Of a stretch of 53,284 nucleotides of DNA, positions 34,026 to 43,446 are shown in pieces. The number at the start of each line of letters is the position of its first letter. Position 1 is the stretch's first letter. The translations under genes and the position numbers were made by a program. A model generated the notes under the pieces. The model was given only the letters and a program-made list of their open reading frames with translations, ran no database searches and had not been told where the DNA came from. Source of the stretch: an uncultured Flavobacteriales bacterium (lineage in GTDB: Bacteria; Bacteroidota; Bacteroidia; Flavobacteriales_D; Sanyastnellaceae); NCBI GenBank assembly GCA_905479395.1, contig CAJQMI010000011.1, positions 1-53,284 of the forward strand, read 5' to 3'.

Positions 34026-36944
34026 TTAGTCTTCGAGGGTTTGCTTCACTTCGACCTCTTCATAGGCTTCAATGACGTCACCCACTTTGATATCGTTGAA
34101 TCGGTCCACATTGAGACCGCACTCAAATCCTTTGGAAACTTCACGAACGTCATCTTTGAAACGCTTCAAAGAACCCAGTGTTCCGGTGTACGCAACAACC
34201 CCATCACGGACGACCCTGATTTTGTTGTTTCGGTTGATTTTGCCATCCAAGACAAAGCAACCTGCGATGGTACCCACTTTGGATATTTTGAACGTTTCTC
34301 GGATCTCGGCAGAGCCCACGACCTTCTCTTCGATCTTGGCAGAAAGTAAACCTTCCATGGCATCCTTCATTTCCTCAATAGCCTTGTAGATGATTGAGTA
34401 CAATTTGATTTGGATGCCCTCTTTCTCAGCAAGTCGACGTGCTGCGCCACTCGGACGAACTTGGAAACCAATGATGATCGCTGAAGAAGCGGAAGCGAGC
34501 AGAATGTCTGATTCTGAAACTTGGCCTACTGCTTTGTGAATGATGTTCACTTGAACCTTCTCAGTGCTCAACTTTTGGAGTGAGTCGCTCAGGGCCTCGA
34601 TGGATCCATCCACGTCACCCTTCACGATGAGATTCAGCTCCTTAAATTCACCAACAGCAATCCGCCTTCCGAGCTCTTCCAACGTTACCGATCGTTGTGA
34701 TCGAACGCCTTGTTCTCGTTGCAACTGCTGACGTTTGATTGCGATGTTTCGTGATTCGCGCTCGTCTTCGAGGACATGGAACTTATCACCGGCGCTTGGC
34801 GCACCATCAAATCCTAGGATGGAAACCGGCACTGAAGGGCCCGCCTCTTCAACGCGCGTTCCACGCTCGTTGAACATTGCTTTGACCTTTCCAGAATACT
34901 GTCCTGCCAACAATGCATCTCCAATTCGGAGTGTACCGCCCTCCACCAACAAGTTGGTCACGTAGCCTCGGCCTTTGTCCAGAGAACTCTCGACAACTGT
35001 TCCAATGGCACGCTTCTTTGGGTTTGCGCGCAAATCAAGCATCTCCGCCTCCAAAAGAACCTTCTCCAGTAGCTGTTGAACGTTCGTGCCATTCTTTGCA
35101 GAAATCTCCTGGCTTTGGAATTTTCCTCCCCACTCTTCCACGAGCACGTTCATCTCTGATAGCTCTTGACGAATCTTATCCGCATTCGCCTCAGGACGAT
35201 CCATCTTATTCAACGCAACAACCATAGGAATGCCTGCAGCTTGTGCATGGTTAATTGCCTCTTTTGTTTGAGGCATTACCGCATCATCCGCGGCAACGAC
35301 AATTACCGCGATATCGGTGACTTGAGCACCACGGGCGCGCATTGCTGTAAATGCTTCGTGACCCGGCGTGTCCAAGAATGTCATCTTACCTCCTTGAGGC
35401 AGTGTAACGTGATAGGCTCCAATATGCTGGGTAATACCTCCGGCCTCACCTGCAATCACATTCGCACTTCTTACAAAGTCCAACAACGATGTTTTTCCGT
35501 GATCGACGTGACCCATGACCGTCACAATCGGCGGACGTTCGGTCTTGTCTGCTTCATCGTCCACCTCAATCTCAATTGATTCCTGAACTTCCGCACTGAC
35601 AAAATTGGCTTCATAGCCAAACTCCTCCGAGATAACCGTGATGGTTTCGGAATCCAACCGTTGGTTGATGGACACCATAATGCCCAGTGTCATGCAGGCA
35701 GAAATCACTTCATTTACATTGGCATTCATCATGCTTGCCAATTCAGCCACTGTCACAAATTCAGTGAGCTGCAATGTTTTTGCATCCTCTTCCTGACGCG
35801 CCAATTCTTGCTCCTGCCGTTCTTGTACAGCGCTTCGCTTGGCTCGACGCAATTTTGCGGAATTGGACTTCTTGCCTCCGCTCAGTCGAGCAAGCGTTTC
35901 TTTGATTTCCTTCTGGATATCTGCCTGACTGACCTCTTTCTTCGGCTCGTTTCTTCTTCCACGTCCTCGGGTATCAGGTCTGCTTCCGCCCGATGTGCGT
36001 GCCGTTTTCTCAACATCAACCTTCGTGATGCGCTTTCGCTTTCGCTTGTTGTCGTCTCCCTTACCTGCTGGCGTTTTCTTCTTCTCTACAGGAAGCACAA
36101 TCTTCCCAACAACTGTTGGGCCTGAAAGCTTCTCAATCTTCGTCTCATGCTTTTCAATCACCTTAGCTTCAGGAACCTTTGCAGCAGCTGCTGCTGCTGC
36201 TTCATCTGCCGCTACTTTCGCTTTTGCTTCAGCCTGAGCAGCAGCTTCTTTCTTGGTGATATCAGCTGATTTCTTTGCCAATTTGGCTTTCTCAGCGAGT
36301 TTCTCCTGCTTGGTTTTTGGTTTCGATTTTTTCGAAACCGCATCCAAATCTACCTTCCCAAGAACCTTGACCGGACCATCAGGTCTCACTTCTTGCTCAG
36401 CCTTAACCGGCTCGGGCTCCTCAATCGGAGCTTCCACAGACGCTGCTGCAGGGGCCTCCACCTTGACCTCAACAGGTGCTTCGACAATCACTTCAGCAGG
36501 CGCCTCAATTTTTTCTTCAGACTTCTCAGACGCTACTGCCTCTGGTGCGGATTCTTTGACTGGCTCAGGAGCTAATGGCTTTTCAGGCTCTTCACTTTTG
36601 ACACGCTGAACTACAGGCTGCTGTTGGCTCTTTTGAAAAATCGACAAATCCAATTCGACTTCAGGCTCCTCTGCAGCCTTTGGCTTTTTGCGAGCTGAAG
36701 CCAAAGTAACACTTGCACGTTCAGTTACAGCTCGGTTGGCCGAGCTTACAGCTTTTGCCTTCGCTGCCTTTTCATCCTGAAAGTTAGCGCGAACCAAAGC
36801 CACAGCAGCGGCGTCAATCTTCGTGTTTGGCTTGGCATCTACTTCAATGCCTTTACCCGCCAAAAAGTCCACGATGGTTTGGATGCCCAAATTAAACTCT
36901 CGGGCAATGAGATTGAGTCGTAAGGGTTTGTTAGCGTCGGCCAT
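34026..36944 (-). CDS. infB: Translation initiation factor IF-2
   Basis: From ATG 36944 (a TTG at 36950 is less likely) the product is 972 aa. An N-terminal IF2N domain (1-55, [15 protein letters not shown]-like helix) is followed by about 300 residues of Ala/Glu/Lys/Pro/Val-rich linker with repeated VEAP units, then a second IF2N domain (about 370-430). The GTPase domain has GHVDHGKT (near 475), DTPGHEAF and NKMD, followed by beta-barrel domains II and IV. IF-2 positions initiator tRNA on the 30S subunit and promotes 50S joining. It follows nusA by 59 bases in the conserved rimP-nusA-infB order. Confidence 0.97.
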   Translation of the reverse strand: MADANKPLRLNLIAREFNLGIQTIVDFLAGKGIEVDAKPNTKIDAAAVALVRANFQDEKAAKAKAVSSANRAVTERASVTLASARKKPKAAEEPEVELDLSIFQKSQQQPVVQRVKSEEPEKPLAPEPVKESAPEAVASEKSEEKIEAPAEVIVEAPVEVKVEAPAAASVEAPIEEPEPVKAEQEVRPDGPVKVLGKVDLDAVSKKSKPKTKQEKLAEKAKLAKKSADITKKEAAAQAEAKAKVAADEAAAAAAAKVPEAKVIEKHETKIEKLSGPTVVGKIVLPVEKKKTPAGKGDDNKRKRKRITKVDVEKTARTSGGSRPDTRGRGRRNEPKKEVSQADIQKEIKETLARLSGGKKSNSAKLRRAKRSAVQERQEQELARQEEDAKTLQLTEFVTVAELASMMNANVNEVISACMTLGIMVSINQRLDSETITVISEEFGYEANFVSAEVQESIEIEVDDEADKTERPPIVTVMGHVDHGKTSLLDFVRSANVIAGEAGGITQHIGAYHVTLPQGGKMTFLDTPGHEAFTAMRARGAQVTDIAVIVVAADDAVMPQTKEAINHAQAAGIPMVVALNKMDRPEANADKIRQELSEMNVLVEEWGGKFQSQEISAKNGTNVQQLLEKVLLEAEMLDLRANPKKRAIGTVVESSLDKGRGYVTNLLVEGGTLRIGDALLAGQYSGKVKAMFNERGTRVEEAGPSVPVSILGFDGAPSAGDKFHVLEDERESRNIAIKRQQLQREQGVRSQRSVTLEELGRRIAVGEFKELNLIVKGDVDGSIEALSDSLQKLSTEKVQVNIIHKAVGQVSESDILLASASSAIIIGFQVRPSGAARRLAEKEGIQIKLYSIIYKAIEEMKDAMEGLLSAKIEEKVVGSAEIRETFKISKVGTIAGCFVLDGKINRNNKIRVVRDGVVAYTGTLGSLKRFKDDVREVSKGFECGLNVDRFNDIKVGDVIEAYEEVEVKQTLED

Positions 36945-37003
36945 TGGCAAAATGAGGGCTTAGAAATGCGAATTTAACAGGGAATGCGGTCTTTCGACAG
37001 GAA

Positions 37004-38239
37004 TTAAGACAATTCGTCTTTCAAGATTTTCAAGACTTCTCGAATCGTCTCGAGCTCGAGATCGGTTCGGTTCACCAAAAAATCTTCATTACGATTCAAT
37101 ACAGAACGGGCTGTTTCGAGACCAATCTTGACGAATTCCTCCAAGATCCATGCATCGATTTCATCAGCAAATTCGGTCAATTCAACGTCATCGGAAGAAT
37201 CATCTTCATCACGATAGACGTCAATTTCATAGTTCGTTAGAAGGCCAGCCAACTTGATGTTGTTCCCGCCTTTTCCAATGGCCAAGCTGACTTGGTCCGA
37301 TTTGAGATAAACTTTTGCCTCGCGGGTTTCTTCATTCAACTCAATGGATGAGATTTTCGCAGGGCTAAGCGATCGAGTCACGAGCAATTGTTCGTTTTCC
37401 GTGAAGTTGATTACGTCGATGTTCTCGTTCTTCAGCTCACGCACGATGCTATGAATTCGAGAACCTTTCATTCCGACACAAGCACCCACTGGGTCCACGC
37501 GTTCGTCATAAGATTCAACGGCAACTTTTGCACGCTCACCTGGTGCTCGAACCACTTTTTTGATGGTGATAAGACCGTCTGAGATTTCTGGAACTTCTTG
37601 TTCAAACAAACGCTCCAAGAACTCGGGTGCTGTCCGGGACAAAACAATCCGCGGATTGTTATTCTTCATCTCAACTGCAGAAACTACAGCCCGAACAGTG
37701 TCTCCTTTCTTGAAGAAATCACCTGGAATCTGGCTTTCACGTGGCATAACGACCTCATTGTCCTCGTCATCCACGAGCAAAATTTCACGCTTCCAAATCT
37801 GGTATACTTCAGCAGAAATGACTTCACCCACGCGCTCTTTGTAGAGCTGGTAAATGGCGTCTTTCTCCAAATCCATGATTCGACCCGCTAGATTTTGTCG
37901 CAACGACAAAACGTTTCGTCGGCCAAAGGACTCCAATTTAATTTCTTCTGACACTTCCTCGCCAACCTCGAAGTCATCTTCTATTTTGAGTGCCTCCGAA
38001 AGTGCGATCTCTTCGTTTTCATCCTCCACTTCACCATCGCCAACAATGACGCGATTCCTCCAAATCTCCAAGTCGCCTTTGTCGGGGTTAATGATGATAT
38101 CGAAATTCGAGTCATCCCCATATTTCTTGAGGATCATGGCCCGAAAAACATCTTCCAAGATGCCCATCATGACCTCGCGGTCGATGTTCTTAAATTCTTT
38201 GAATTCCTTGAAGGAATCTACCAAATTGAGCTGTGTCAT
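37004..38239 (-). CDS. nusA: Transcription termination/antitermination factor NusA
   Basis: This 411-aa protein shows the NusA N-terminal RNA-polymerase-binding domain (1-125), an S1 domain (about 130-200, with GEVISAEVYQIW) and two KH domains (VGMKGSRIHSIVREL and SLAIGKGGNNIKLAGLL). It lacks the two C-terminal acidic repeats of E. coli NusA, as is usual in Bacteroidota, and ends in a single short helical region. It modulates pausing, termination and antitermination. A terminator-like hairpin in the leader of this same operon is therefore of interest for autoregulation. Confidence 0.97.
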   Translation of the reverse strand: MTQLNLVDSFKEFKEFKNIDREVMMGILEDVFRAMILKKYGDDSNFDIIINPDKGDLEIWRNRVIVGDGEVEDENEEIALSEALKIEDDFEVGEEVSEEIKLESFGRRNVLSLRQNLAGRIMDLEKDAIYQLYKERVGEVISAEVYQIWKREILLVDDEDNEVVMPRESQIPGDFFKKGDTVRAVVSAVEMKNNNPRIVLSRTAPEFLERLFEQEVPEISDGLITIKKVVRAPGERAKVAVESYDERVDPVGACVGMKGSRIHSIVRELKNENIDVINFTENEQLLVTRSLSPAKISSIELNEETREAKVYLKSDQVSLAIGKGGNNIKLAGLLTNYEIDVYRDEDDSSDDVELTEFADEIDAWILEEFVKIGLETARSVLNRNEDFLVNRTDLELETIREVLKILKDELS

Positions 38240-38288
38240 GCTTTCAATGTTTGCTGCTCGCAGTTAATAATGACTGATTGTGGTCTCG

Positions 38289-38762
38289 TTATTTCTTCTT
38301 GAATGAAACTTGAACCTTGGTCCAATCCAATTTTTCCAATGCGTACGTTTGATCCTCCTCAACCCATTCTTTGGCCTTGCGTCCTTCAATGCGTCGCTTT
38401 TCGCGCGTTTGAATGACAATCTCATCCTCAGTGGCAGCAATCAACTTGCCTTCCACCTTTCCCGCCTCTTGAATTTTCAACTGCACATCCCTACCAATAT
38501 TCTTGGTGTACTGACGAAGCATCTTCAAGGGCTGATCCAATCCCGGGGAACTTACGTCGAGCGAGAAATCCTCAGCATCCCGGTCCAACTCGTCCTCGAG
38601 ATGACGGCTGAGTTCGATGCATTTCGAAATGCTCGTGCCTTCATCGTCATCCAGCAAGATGCCAATCACATTCCCCTCCCTCACGCGCACGTCCACGACA
38701 AATCCCGTACCCCCTTCGAGGTAAGCTTGGGCTAAGTCACGAACCGTTTGTTCTTGAATCAC
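38289..38762 (-). CDS. rimP: Ribosome maturation factor RimP
   Basis: The GTG at 38762 is the only suitable start and gives 157 aa. The N-terminal domain contains FVVDVRVREGNVIGILLDDDEG, and the conserved SLDVSSPGLDQPL motif is followed by an SH3-like C-terminal domain with a KGRKAKEW-like basic segment and a Lys-rich end. RimP assists 30S subunit assembly. It is first in the rimP-nusA-infB operon. The leader between the -7 box and the GTG is about 100 nucleotides and contains two hairpins, one followed by a T-run. Confidence 0.95.
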   Translation of the reverse strand: MIQEQTVRDLAQAYLEGGTGFVVDVRVREGNVIGILLDDDEGTSISKCIELSRHLEDELDRDAEDFSLDVSSPGLDQPLKMLRQYTKNIGRDVQLKIQEAGKVEGKLIAATEDEIVIQTREKRRIEGRKAKEWVEEDQTYALEKLDWTKVQVSFKKK

Positions 38763-38796
38763 GTTTGCGCGTTTGGTGATGTTTCAGCGATCAAAT

Positions 38797-38814
38797 GTTG
38801 CTCACATTAGCAAC
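38797..38814 (-). promoter_or_regulatory. Second leader hairpin upstream of rimP
   Basis: GTTGCT (38797-38802) and AGCAAC (38809-38814) form a perfect 6-bp stem around a six-base loop, directly following the T-run of the terminator hairpin on the minus strand. It could affect RNA stability or access to the rimP start. Short stems like this occur by chance, so confidence is limited. Confidence 0.4.
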
Positions 38815-38842
38815 AAAAAAGAGGGGTGTTGGACCCCTCTTT
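38815..38842 (-). terminator. Intrinsic terminator/attenuator in the rimP-nusA-infB leader
   Basis: On the minus strand AAAGAGGGG (38842-38834) pairs with CCCCTCTTT (38826-38818) around a seven-base loop, and seven consecutive T (38821-38815 region) follow. This is a textbook intrinsic terminator. No minus-strand gene lies upstream, since the neighbour at 38965 runs the other way. It therefore stands between the apparent rimP promoter (-7 at 38870-38877) and rimP itself, like a leader attenuator. Confidence 0.7.
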
Positions 38843-38869
38843 CAATTCTTTCGCTTTTTGTTATCCGTG

Positions 38870-38877
38870 CAAAGATA
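38870..38877 (-). promoter_or_regulatory. -7 box (TATCTTTG) of the rimP-nusA-infB operon
   Basis: On the minus strand 38877-38870 reads TATCTTTGC, an exact TAnnTTTGC. It predicts a transcript start near 38864, about 20 bases before the leader terminator hairpin. The -33 position shows only a TTTC (38907-38904), spaced a little too far. Confidence 0.5.
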
Positions 38878-38900
38878 GCGTATTCTCATGGAATTCCCCA

Positions 38901-38914
38901 TCCGAAATATCGGA
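38901..38914. repeat. Small inverted repeat between divergent rimP and AlbA_2 genes
   Basis: TCCGA-AATA-TCGGA is a perfect 5-bp inverted repeat. It lies upstream of the rimP -7 box and before the candidate -7 box TATTTTCG (38924-38931) of the AlbA_2 gene. It could be an operator for either promoter; the short arms make this speculative. Confidence 0.3.
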
Positions 38915-38964
38915 ATGTGGCGCTATTTTCGGCAGGAGCATTCATTTTAAACCTTGTCACAGCC

Positions 38965-39654
38965 ATGTCTTATGTCTTGCAGATGATCGAAGAAGGGGAA
39001 CATCAAACCCAAGACTTCAAGATGCGGGTGGACAATGCACGGAAAATTGCAAAGACAATTGTGGCCTTTGCCAATAGTGAGGGAGGAAGGCTCCTTATCG
39101 GTGTGAAGGACAATGGAGGCATTGTGGGCGTAAGGGCCGATGAGGAAGTTCACATCATAGAATTGGCGTGCCAATCGCACTGCAAACCTGCGGTCGCCTT
39201 CGAAGCTCAGGTCTGGAAAGCTGAAGGGCGGTCGGTGCTCGAAATTCGCGTGCCACGGTCTGCAGCAAGACCACATTTTTGCGAAGACGAAAAGGGGCAA
39301 TGGCAATCCTATCTGAGGCAGGAGGATCGAATTCACAGGGCCACTCCGGTTCAAGTCAAAGTTTGGCAATACGAAATGCGAATGGACAGGTCTGAATTCC
39401 GTTACGATCAGCACATCGGAAAGCTATTCGCCGCATGGCGCAATGGAAGGGAACTCGCGTTCAGGCAAGTCGCTCGGATGGGACGGCTTACATTCACTGA
39501 TGCTGAAGATTTACTTTGTGTGTTAGTTGTCTGGCGAATCGTTGCTTGGCAAAGAGGCCCCAAAGGTTTGACCTATGCCCTAACGGATGCGAATGCACTG
39601 GACGAACTGGAAACGCATGGTCCAGAATCATTTCGTTGGAAAAATTATTCCTGA
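38965..39654 (+). CDS. AlbA_2 (Schlafen-type) domain protein
   Basis: ATG 38965 is chosen because the ORF upstream of it runs through the leader region and starts beyond the rimP terminator; this gives 229 aa. Residues 5-125 match the Schlafen AlbA_2 domain: EGEHQTQDFKMRV, AKTIVAFANSEGGRLLIGVKDNG, GIVGV, and a QSYLRQEDRIHRA segment near its end. The C-terminal 100 residues look like a degenerate winged-helix part. AlbA_2 proteins are variously annotated as ATP-binding, putative DNA-binding regulators or nucleases; the role here is unknown. It is divergent from rimP. Confidence 0.8.
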   Translation: MSYVLQMIEEGEHQTQDFKMRVDNARKIAKTIVAFANSEGGRLLIGVKDNGGIVGVRADEEVHIIELACQSHCKPAVAFEAQVWKAEGRSVLEIRVPRSAARPHFCEDEKGQWQSYLRQEDRIHRATPVQVKVWQYEMRMDRSEFRYDQHIGKLFAAWRNGRELAFRQVARMGRLTFTDAEDLLCVLVVWRIVAWQRGPKGLTYALTDANALDELETHGPESFRWKNYS

Positions 39655-39657
39655 CTG

Positions 39658-39700
39658 CGAGGCAATATCCCGAACTTTGACCCGTATCGTCTTTGCCTCG
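39658..39700. repeat. Inverted repeat just upstream of porZ
   Basis: CGAGGCAA (39658-39665) and TTGCCTCG (39693-39700) form a perfect 8-bp inverted repeat separated by 27 bases, placed between the AlbA_2 stop and porZ. There is no T-run, so it is not a standard terminator. It could act in the porZ 5' leader if transcription begins upstream. Confidence 0.4.
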
Positions 39701-39732
39701 TAATGCGTATGCCCCGAAGAGCTGAACAATCC

Positions 39733-42240
39733 ATGACCAACCGCCGAATATTCCTGAAATTCATCCCTCTCAGCCTTGCCGTTGTCATTCAGAGCTTTGT
39801 GGTGGTCTTCGGACAGCTCGCTGCAAGCGGTGAAACCACAGCCCAAGAAAACAGGCCAACAGGGACTTGGTCGGATTACTTTCCCTATCACCAGACCCAA
39901 GAATTGGTCCATTGCCAAAGCGCTTCATCTCAAACCGGATTTTGGGCAGTGCGAACTGACCAGGCCCTGTTCTTATACCATGAATCGGACAATAGCTTGC
40001 AACGCCTGACTACCGTTGAAGGCATGAGCGGAAGCAATCCCACTGCACTTGCATGGGATGCGAGCGGTGAGATTTTAATTGTTGGATACGCTTCTGGGAA
40101 ATTGGACTTGTTTTCAAACACGGGAACATGGCTCTATACTTTCAATGATATAACGCAAAGCAATTTGATCGGTGACAAGTCTGTGCTGCAATTGCTCTGG
40201 GGAGGAGTCAACAACCCCGAGATGGTCTTTGCCGCTTGTGGTTTTGGGGTCGTTGCCTTGAATATCAGAACACTCGATGTAAGAGACACCTGGTACCTCG
40301 AAGGACAACAAAACCTTCGGCGATGCGCTGGCATTGTGGTTCACGAAGGAGAAACATCAGAGCCTGTGTATGTCGTTTGGACCGATTCAGGGATTTTTGA
40401 AGCTCCTGTGGACCATCCTTTTTTAAGTTCACCAGACGCTTGGACCCGCTGGAGCGACATCCCCATCGAAACTGCGTCATACGCCCATGTAGCTTTTGCT
40501 CCAGGAGGCGACATTGTGGTGCACATGAAAACCGAAGACCCGTCAAGTCCGGATGCACTTTGGCTGCTCAATGATGGCCTATGGAGTGCCTTCCCAGATT
40601 GGGAAGGTGGGATTGTTTTGGATCTAGAAGCCGCACAGACAGATGATGAAAATCAAAACTGGCTTTTAGCAGTAGCGGACTTCCAGTCGATTCGATTGTT
40701 CAATGCCAATTGGGAACAAGTGCAGTTGGACTACGCAGCAGACGGTGTTCCATTGCGTGTCCGAGACATGGCCTTCAAACACCGCAGCACCATTGATGGC
40801 AGTGTTGTCACTGAAAACTTTCAAGACTTGTTCATCGCCAACAATGAACAAGGTCTTTTGAAAATGGACATCACCGGTGAGGAACAAGATGATCACTGGG
40901 TATTGGATGGACCTCCCGTTGCCCTGGTTAGAGACATTGATGCGTGGAACGATCGAATCTGGATCGCGTCTGGCGGCATTGATGGCACGTGGACAAGCAT
41001 GTATCACAAACATGGGCTTTATGGTTTCGAAGGCAATGACTGGCAGTGGATTGACCTCGGCGAAGGAGAAAACAATGTCGCAGGAATCAATGATCCCATG
41101 TGCGTTTCAATTGATCCTTTGAATCCCGATCACGCGTTCTTTGGCACGTGGGAAGAAGGTCTCGTGGAAGTGCTCGAAAACCAGGTTGTTGGTGTTTTTA
41201 ACGAGGAAAATAGTCCGCTACAACCCGCTAATTTTGGTGGGTCCCCGAGGATTGGAGTTGGCGGTGTGGATTTTGATGCCCTTGGAAATCTCTGGTTTAC
41301 CAATGCCTATGCAGATGAAGGGCTGCATGTGCGGCTGCAAGATGGCTCATTTGAAACGATGGGTCTGGGTGATGCTTTGGGCAACGATGGCTGGCTAGGG
41401 CAAGTACTCGCTGCACGAAATGGCTACATATGGTGCATCATGCCACGCAACCAAGGATTGCTTGTTTATGACACGAACAAAACACCTGAAAACACCAACG
41501 ACGACGACTGGCGGATCCTCACTTCCGATGCCGAAAGAGGTGGGTTGCCTTCAGATGACATCTATTCCATAGAAGAGGATTTGGATGGTGAAATTTGGGT
41601 GGGAACGGCGGCAGGGCCATGCGTCATCTACCTGCCAAGCCTAGCATTTGAAAGCAACTTTGAAAATCCAATAGCTTCTCAAATTCTAATCCAACAAGAT
41701 GGTAATTTTCAATTGCTTCTTGAAACAGAGGTGATTCAAAGCATTTGCATCGATGGCGGCAACCGCAAATGGCTCGGGACACAAAATTCAGGCGTGTATT
41801 TGATGAGTTCTGACGGCTCGTCTGAGGTAGCGCATTTCGAAGAAGAAAACAGCCCACTCCCGAGCGACCGGATTTTTGATATCGCCATCAACCATCGCAA
41901 CGGTGAAGTGCTCATCGGAACGGACCAAGGCCTCATGGGCTGGCGAAGCGATGCCAAAAACTTCGTTGTTGAAATCAATGAGCTCAGGGTGTATCCAAAT
42001 CCGGTCACCGCCGATTTTGAAGGTTTGATTACCATCGATGGATTGGCATATGAATCTACGGTTCACATCACGACATCTGCTGGCCGAGTGGTGGCGCAAT
42101 TGGAGTCAGAGGGGGGGCGAGCTGTTTGGGATGGATTGGACTGGAACGGACAGCCAGCGGGCTACGGAGTTTATCTTGTATTTGCCACGGACCAAGCGGG
42201 AAATACAGCTGGCACAAGCAAATTTGCCATCATGCGCTGA
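39733..42240 (+). CDS. porZ: PorZ-type T9SS protein (propeller plus C-terminal sorting domain)
   Basis: From ATG 39733 the product is 835 aa (an in-frame ATG at 39703 is possible). A signal peptide (about 1-28) precedes GTWSDYFPYHQTQELV, the opening I associate with PorZ. Two beta-propeller domains follow (two-component-regulator propeller repeats such as FWAVRTDQALFLY, LTTVEGMSGSNPTALAWD and LPSDDIYSIEEDLDGEIWVGT), and then a C-terminal T9SS sorting-type domain (VYPNPVTADFEG, WDGLDWNGQPAGYGVYLV). In Porphyromonas PorZ belongs to the surface attachment complex, delivering A-LPS to the sortase PorU. Here it would serve the T9SS cargo in this window. A generic propeller cargo protein is the alternative. 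Confidence 0.78.
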   Translation: MTNRRIFLKFIPLSLAVVIQSFVVVFGQLAASGETTAQENRPTGTWSDYFPYHQTQELVHCQSASSQTGFWAVRTDQALFLYHESDNSLQRLTTVEGMSGSNPTALAWDASGEILIVGYASGKLDLFSNTGTWLYTFNDITQSNLIGDKSVLQLLWGGVNNPEMVFAACGFGVVALNIRTLDVRDTWYLEGQQNLRRCAGIVVHEGETSEPVYVVWTDSGIFEAPVDHPFLSSPDAWTRWSDIPIETASYAHVAFAPGGDIVVHMKTEDPSSPDALWLLNDGLWSAFPDWEGGIVLDLEAAQTDDENQNWLLAVADFQSIRLFNANWEQVQLDYAADGVPLRVRDMAFKHRSTIDGSVVTENFQDLFIANNEQGLLKMDITGEEQDDHWVLDGPPVALVRDIDAWNDRIWIASGGIDGTWTSMYHKHGLYGFEGNDWQWIDLGEGENNVAGINDPMCVSIDPLNPDHAFFGTWEEGLVEVLENQVVGVFNEENSPLQPANFGGSPRIGVGGVDFDALGNLWFTNAYADEGLHVRLQDGSFETMGLGDALGNDGWLGQVLAARNGYIWCIMPRNQGLLVYDTNKTPENTNDDDWRILTSDAERGGLPSDDIYSIEEDLDGEIWVGTAAGPCVIYLPSLAFESNFENPIASQILIQQDGNFQLLLETEVIQSICIDGGNRKWLGTQNSGVYLMSSDGSSEVAHFEEENSPLPSDRIFDIAINHRNGEVLIGTDQGLMGWRSDAKNFVVEINELRVYPNPVTADFEGLITIDGLAYESTVHITTSAGRVVAQLESEGGRAVWDGLDWNGQPAGYGVYLVFATDQAGNTAGTSKFAIMR

Positions 42241-42256
42241 TGCCTTAACTTCGAGC

Positions 42257-43444
42257 ATGGCTCTCTGGAAATCCAAGCTGCCCAACGTTGGCACAACCAT
42301 CTTTACAGAAATGAGCGCGAAGGCGCATGAGTTCGGAGCGCTCAACATGAGCCAAGGCTTTCCTGATTTCAATCCTCCGAGGGCACTGCGGGAAATGGTC
42401 TATCAAGCCATGATGGACGGCCACAACCAGTATGCACCCATGCCCGGAAATCTCAAACTGCGCGAATGGATTGCGACCGATGTAAAAAGACGAACGCAAC
42501 ATGAATGCTCTCCTATATCTGAAATCACCATTGGCGCCGGCGCTTCATCTCTGATTTTTGCTGCAATTCAAACCCTTGTGCATTCTGGAGATGAAGTCAT
42601 CGTCCTCGCTCCATGTTACGACCTGTATGAACCCGCAGTTCGGCTCGCCGGAGGAGGTCTACGCGTTGTTCCTTTGAAACAGGACGACTTCCACTTGGAT
42701 CTCGATGCGCTGGGTAAAGCTCTTTCGAGAAAAACCCGTCTCATCATTGTCAATATTCCCAACAACCCAACCGGTGCAACCTGGACAATGGATGAACTCG
42801 ATGATCTAGCTGCATTGTTGAGCGATTCAAATGCCCTGATTTTGAGTGATGAAGTATACGGACCCATGCATTATGACCGCAAGCCTGCTTTGTCCATTTT
42901 ACATCAACACGAACTTCGAGAACGCAGCATTGTCACCGCTTCATTTGGTAAAATCTTGCATGCCACAGGATGGAAAATCGGCTACCTCATCGCGCCAATG
43001 CATTGGACACAGGAAATTCGAAAAGTGCATCAATACGATGTATTCTCAACCGGCGCGCCCTTTCAAGAGGGCATCGCGCGGTTTCTTGCAAGCTCAGATG
43101 GCGAGACACATCTTGAAGGTTTAGCGGGATTCTATCAGGAGAAAAGGGATCGCCTTCTAGCTGGATTGACAGGAAGTTCCTGGTCTTTTACCCCCGCAGA
43201 AGCGGGCTATTTTCAGGTGCTCGATTACAGCTCATTCGACGATCGGGACGATCGGGAAGTCACCCACAACTGGTGCGCTCAGTCAAAGGGTCAGGGCATT
43301 GCCTTGATTCCACTCTCACCGTTTTATCCAGCCACGGATGCTGAGCAAAAAAAACCGAGACAAGTTCGTGTTTGCTTTGCTAAAAATGACACCACCCTTG
43401 ATGAAGGAATCGAGCGATTGCTGCAGGTGCCACAGATGAAATAG
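42257..43444 (+). CDS. PLP-dependent aminotransferase (methionine/glutamine transaminase K-like)
   Basis: ATG 42257 gives 395 aa of a class I/II fold-type I aminotransferase. Key features are NMSQGFPDFNPP at the N-terminus (kynurenine/methionine aminotransferase group), NNPTG (169-173), SDEVY (197-201) and the PLP lysine K232 in SFGKILHATGWK. It resembles E. coli YbdL. It starts 17 bases after porZ and is followed after two bases by an omega-amidase. The pair should transaminate methionine or its keto acid with glutamine, the amidase then hydrolysing the alpha-ketoglutaramate formed, so the salvage reaction is pulled forward. Confidence 0.9.
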   Translation: MALWKSKLPNVGTTIFTEMSAKAHEFGALNMSQGFPDFNPPRALREMVYQAMMDGHNQYAPMPGNLKLREWIATDVKRRTQHECSPISEITIGAGASSLIFAAIQTLVHSGDEVIVLAPCYDLYEPAVRLAGGGLRVVPLKQDDFHLDLDALGKALSRKTRLIIVNIPNNPTGATWTMDELDDLAALLSDSNALILSDEVYGPMHYDRKPALSILHQHELRERSIVTASFGKILHATGWKIGYLIAPMHWTQEIRKVHQYDVFSTGAPFQEGIARFLASSDGETHLEGLAGFYQEKRDRLLAGLTGSSWSFTPAEAGYFQVLDYSSFDDRDDREVTHNWCAQSKGQGIALIPLSPFYPATDAEQKKPRQVRVCFAKNDTTLDEGIERLLQVPQMK

Positions 43445-43446
43445 CC

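Noticed and set aside
36253-36609. Plus-strand Ser/Thr/Ala-rich ORF inside infB
   Set aside because: It is the complement of the low-complexity Glu/Ala/Val/Pro linker of IF-2; composition explains its openness.
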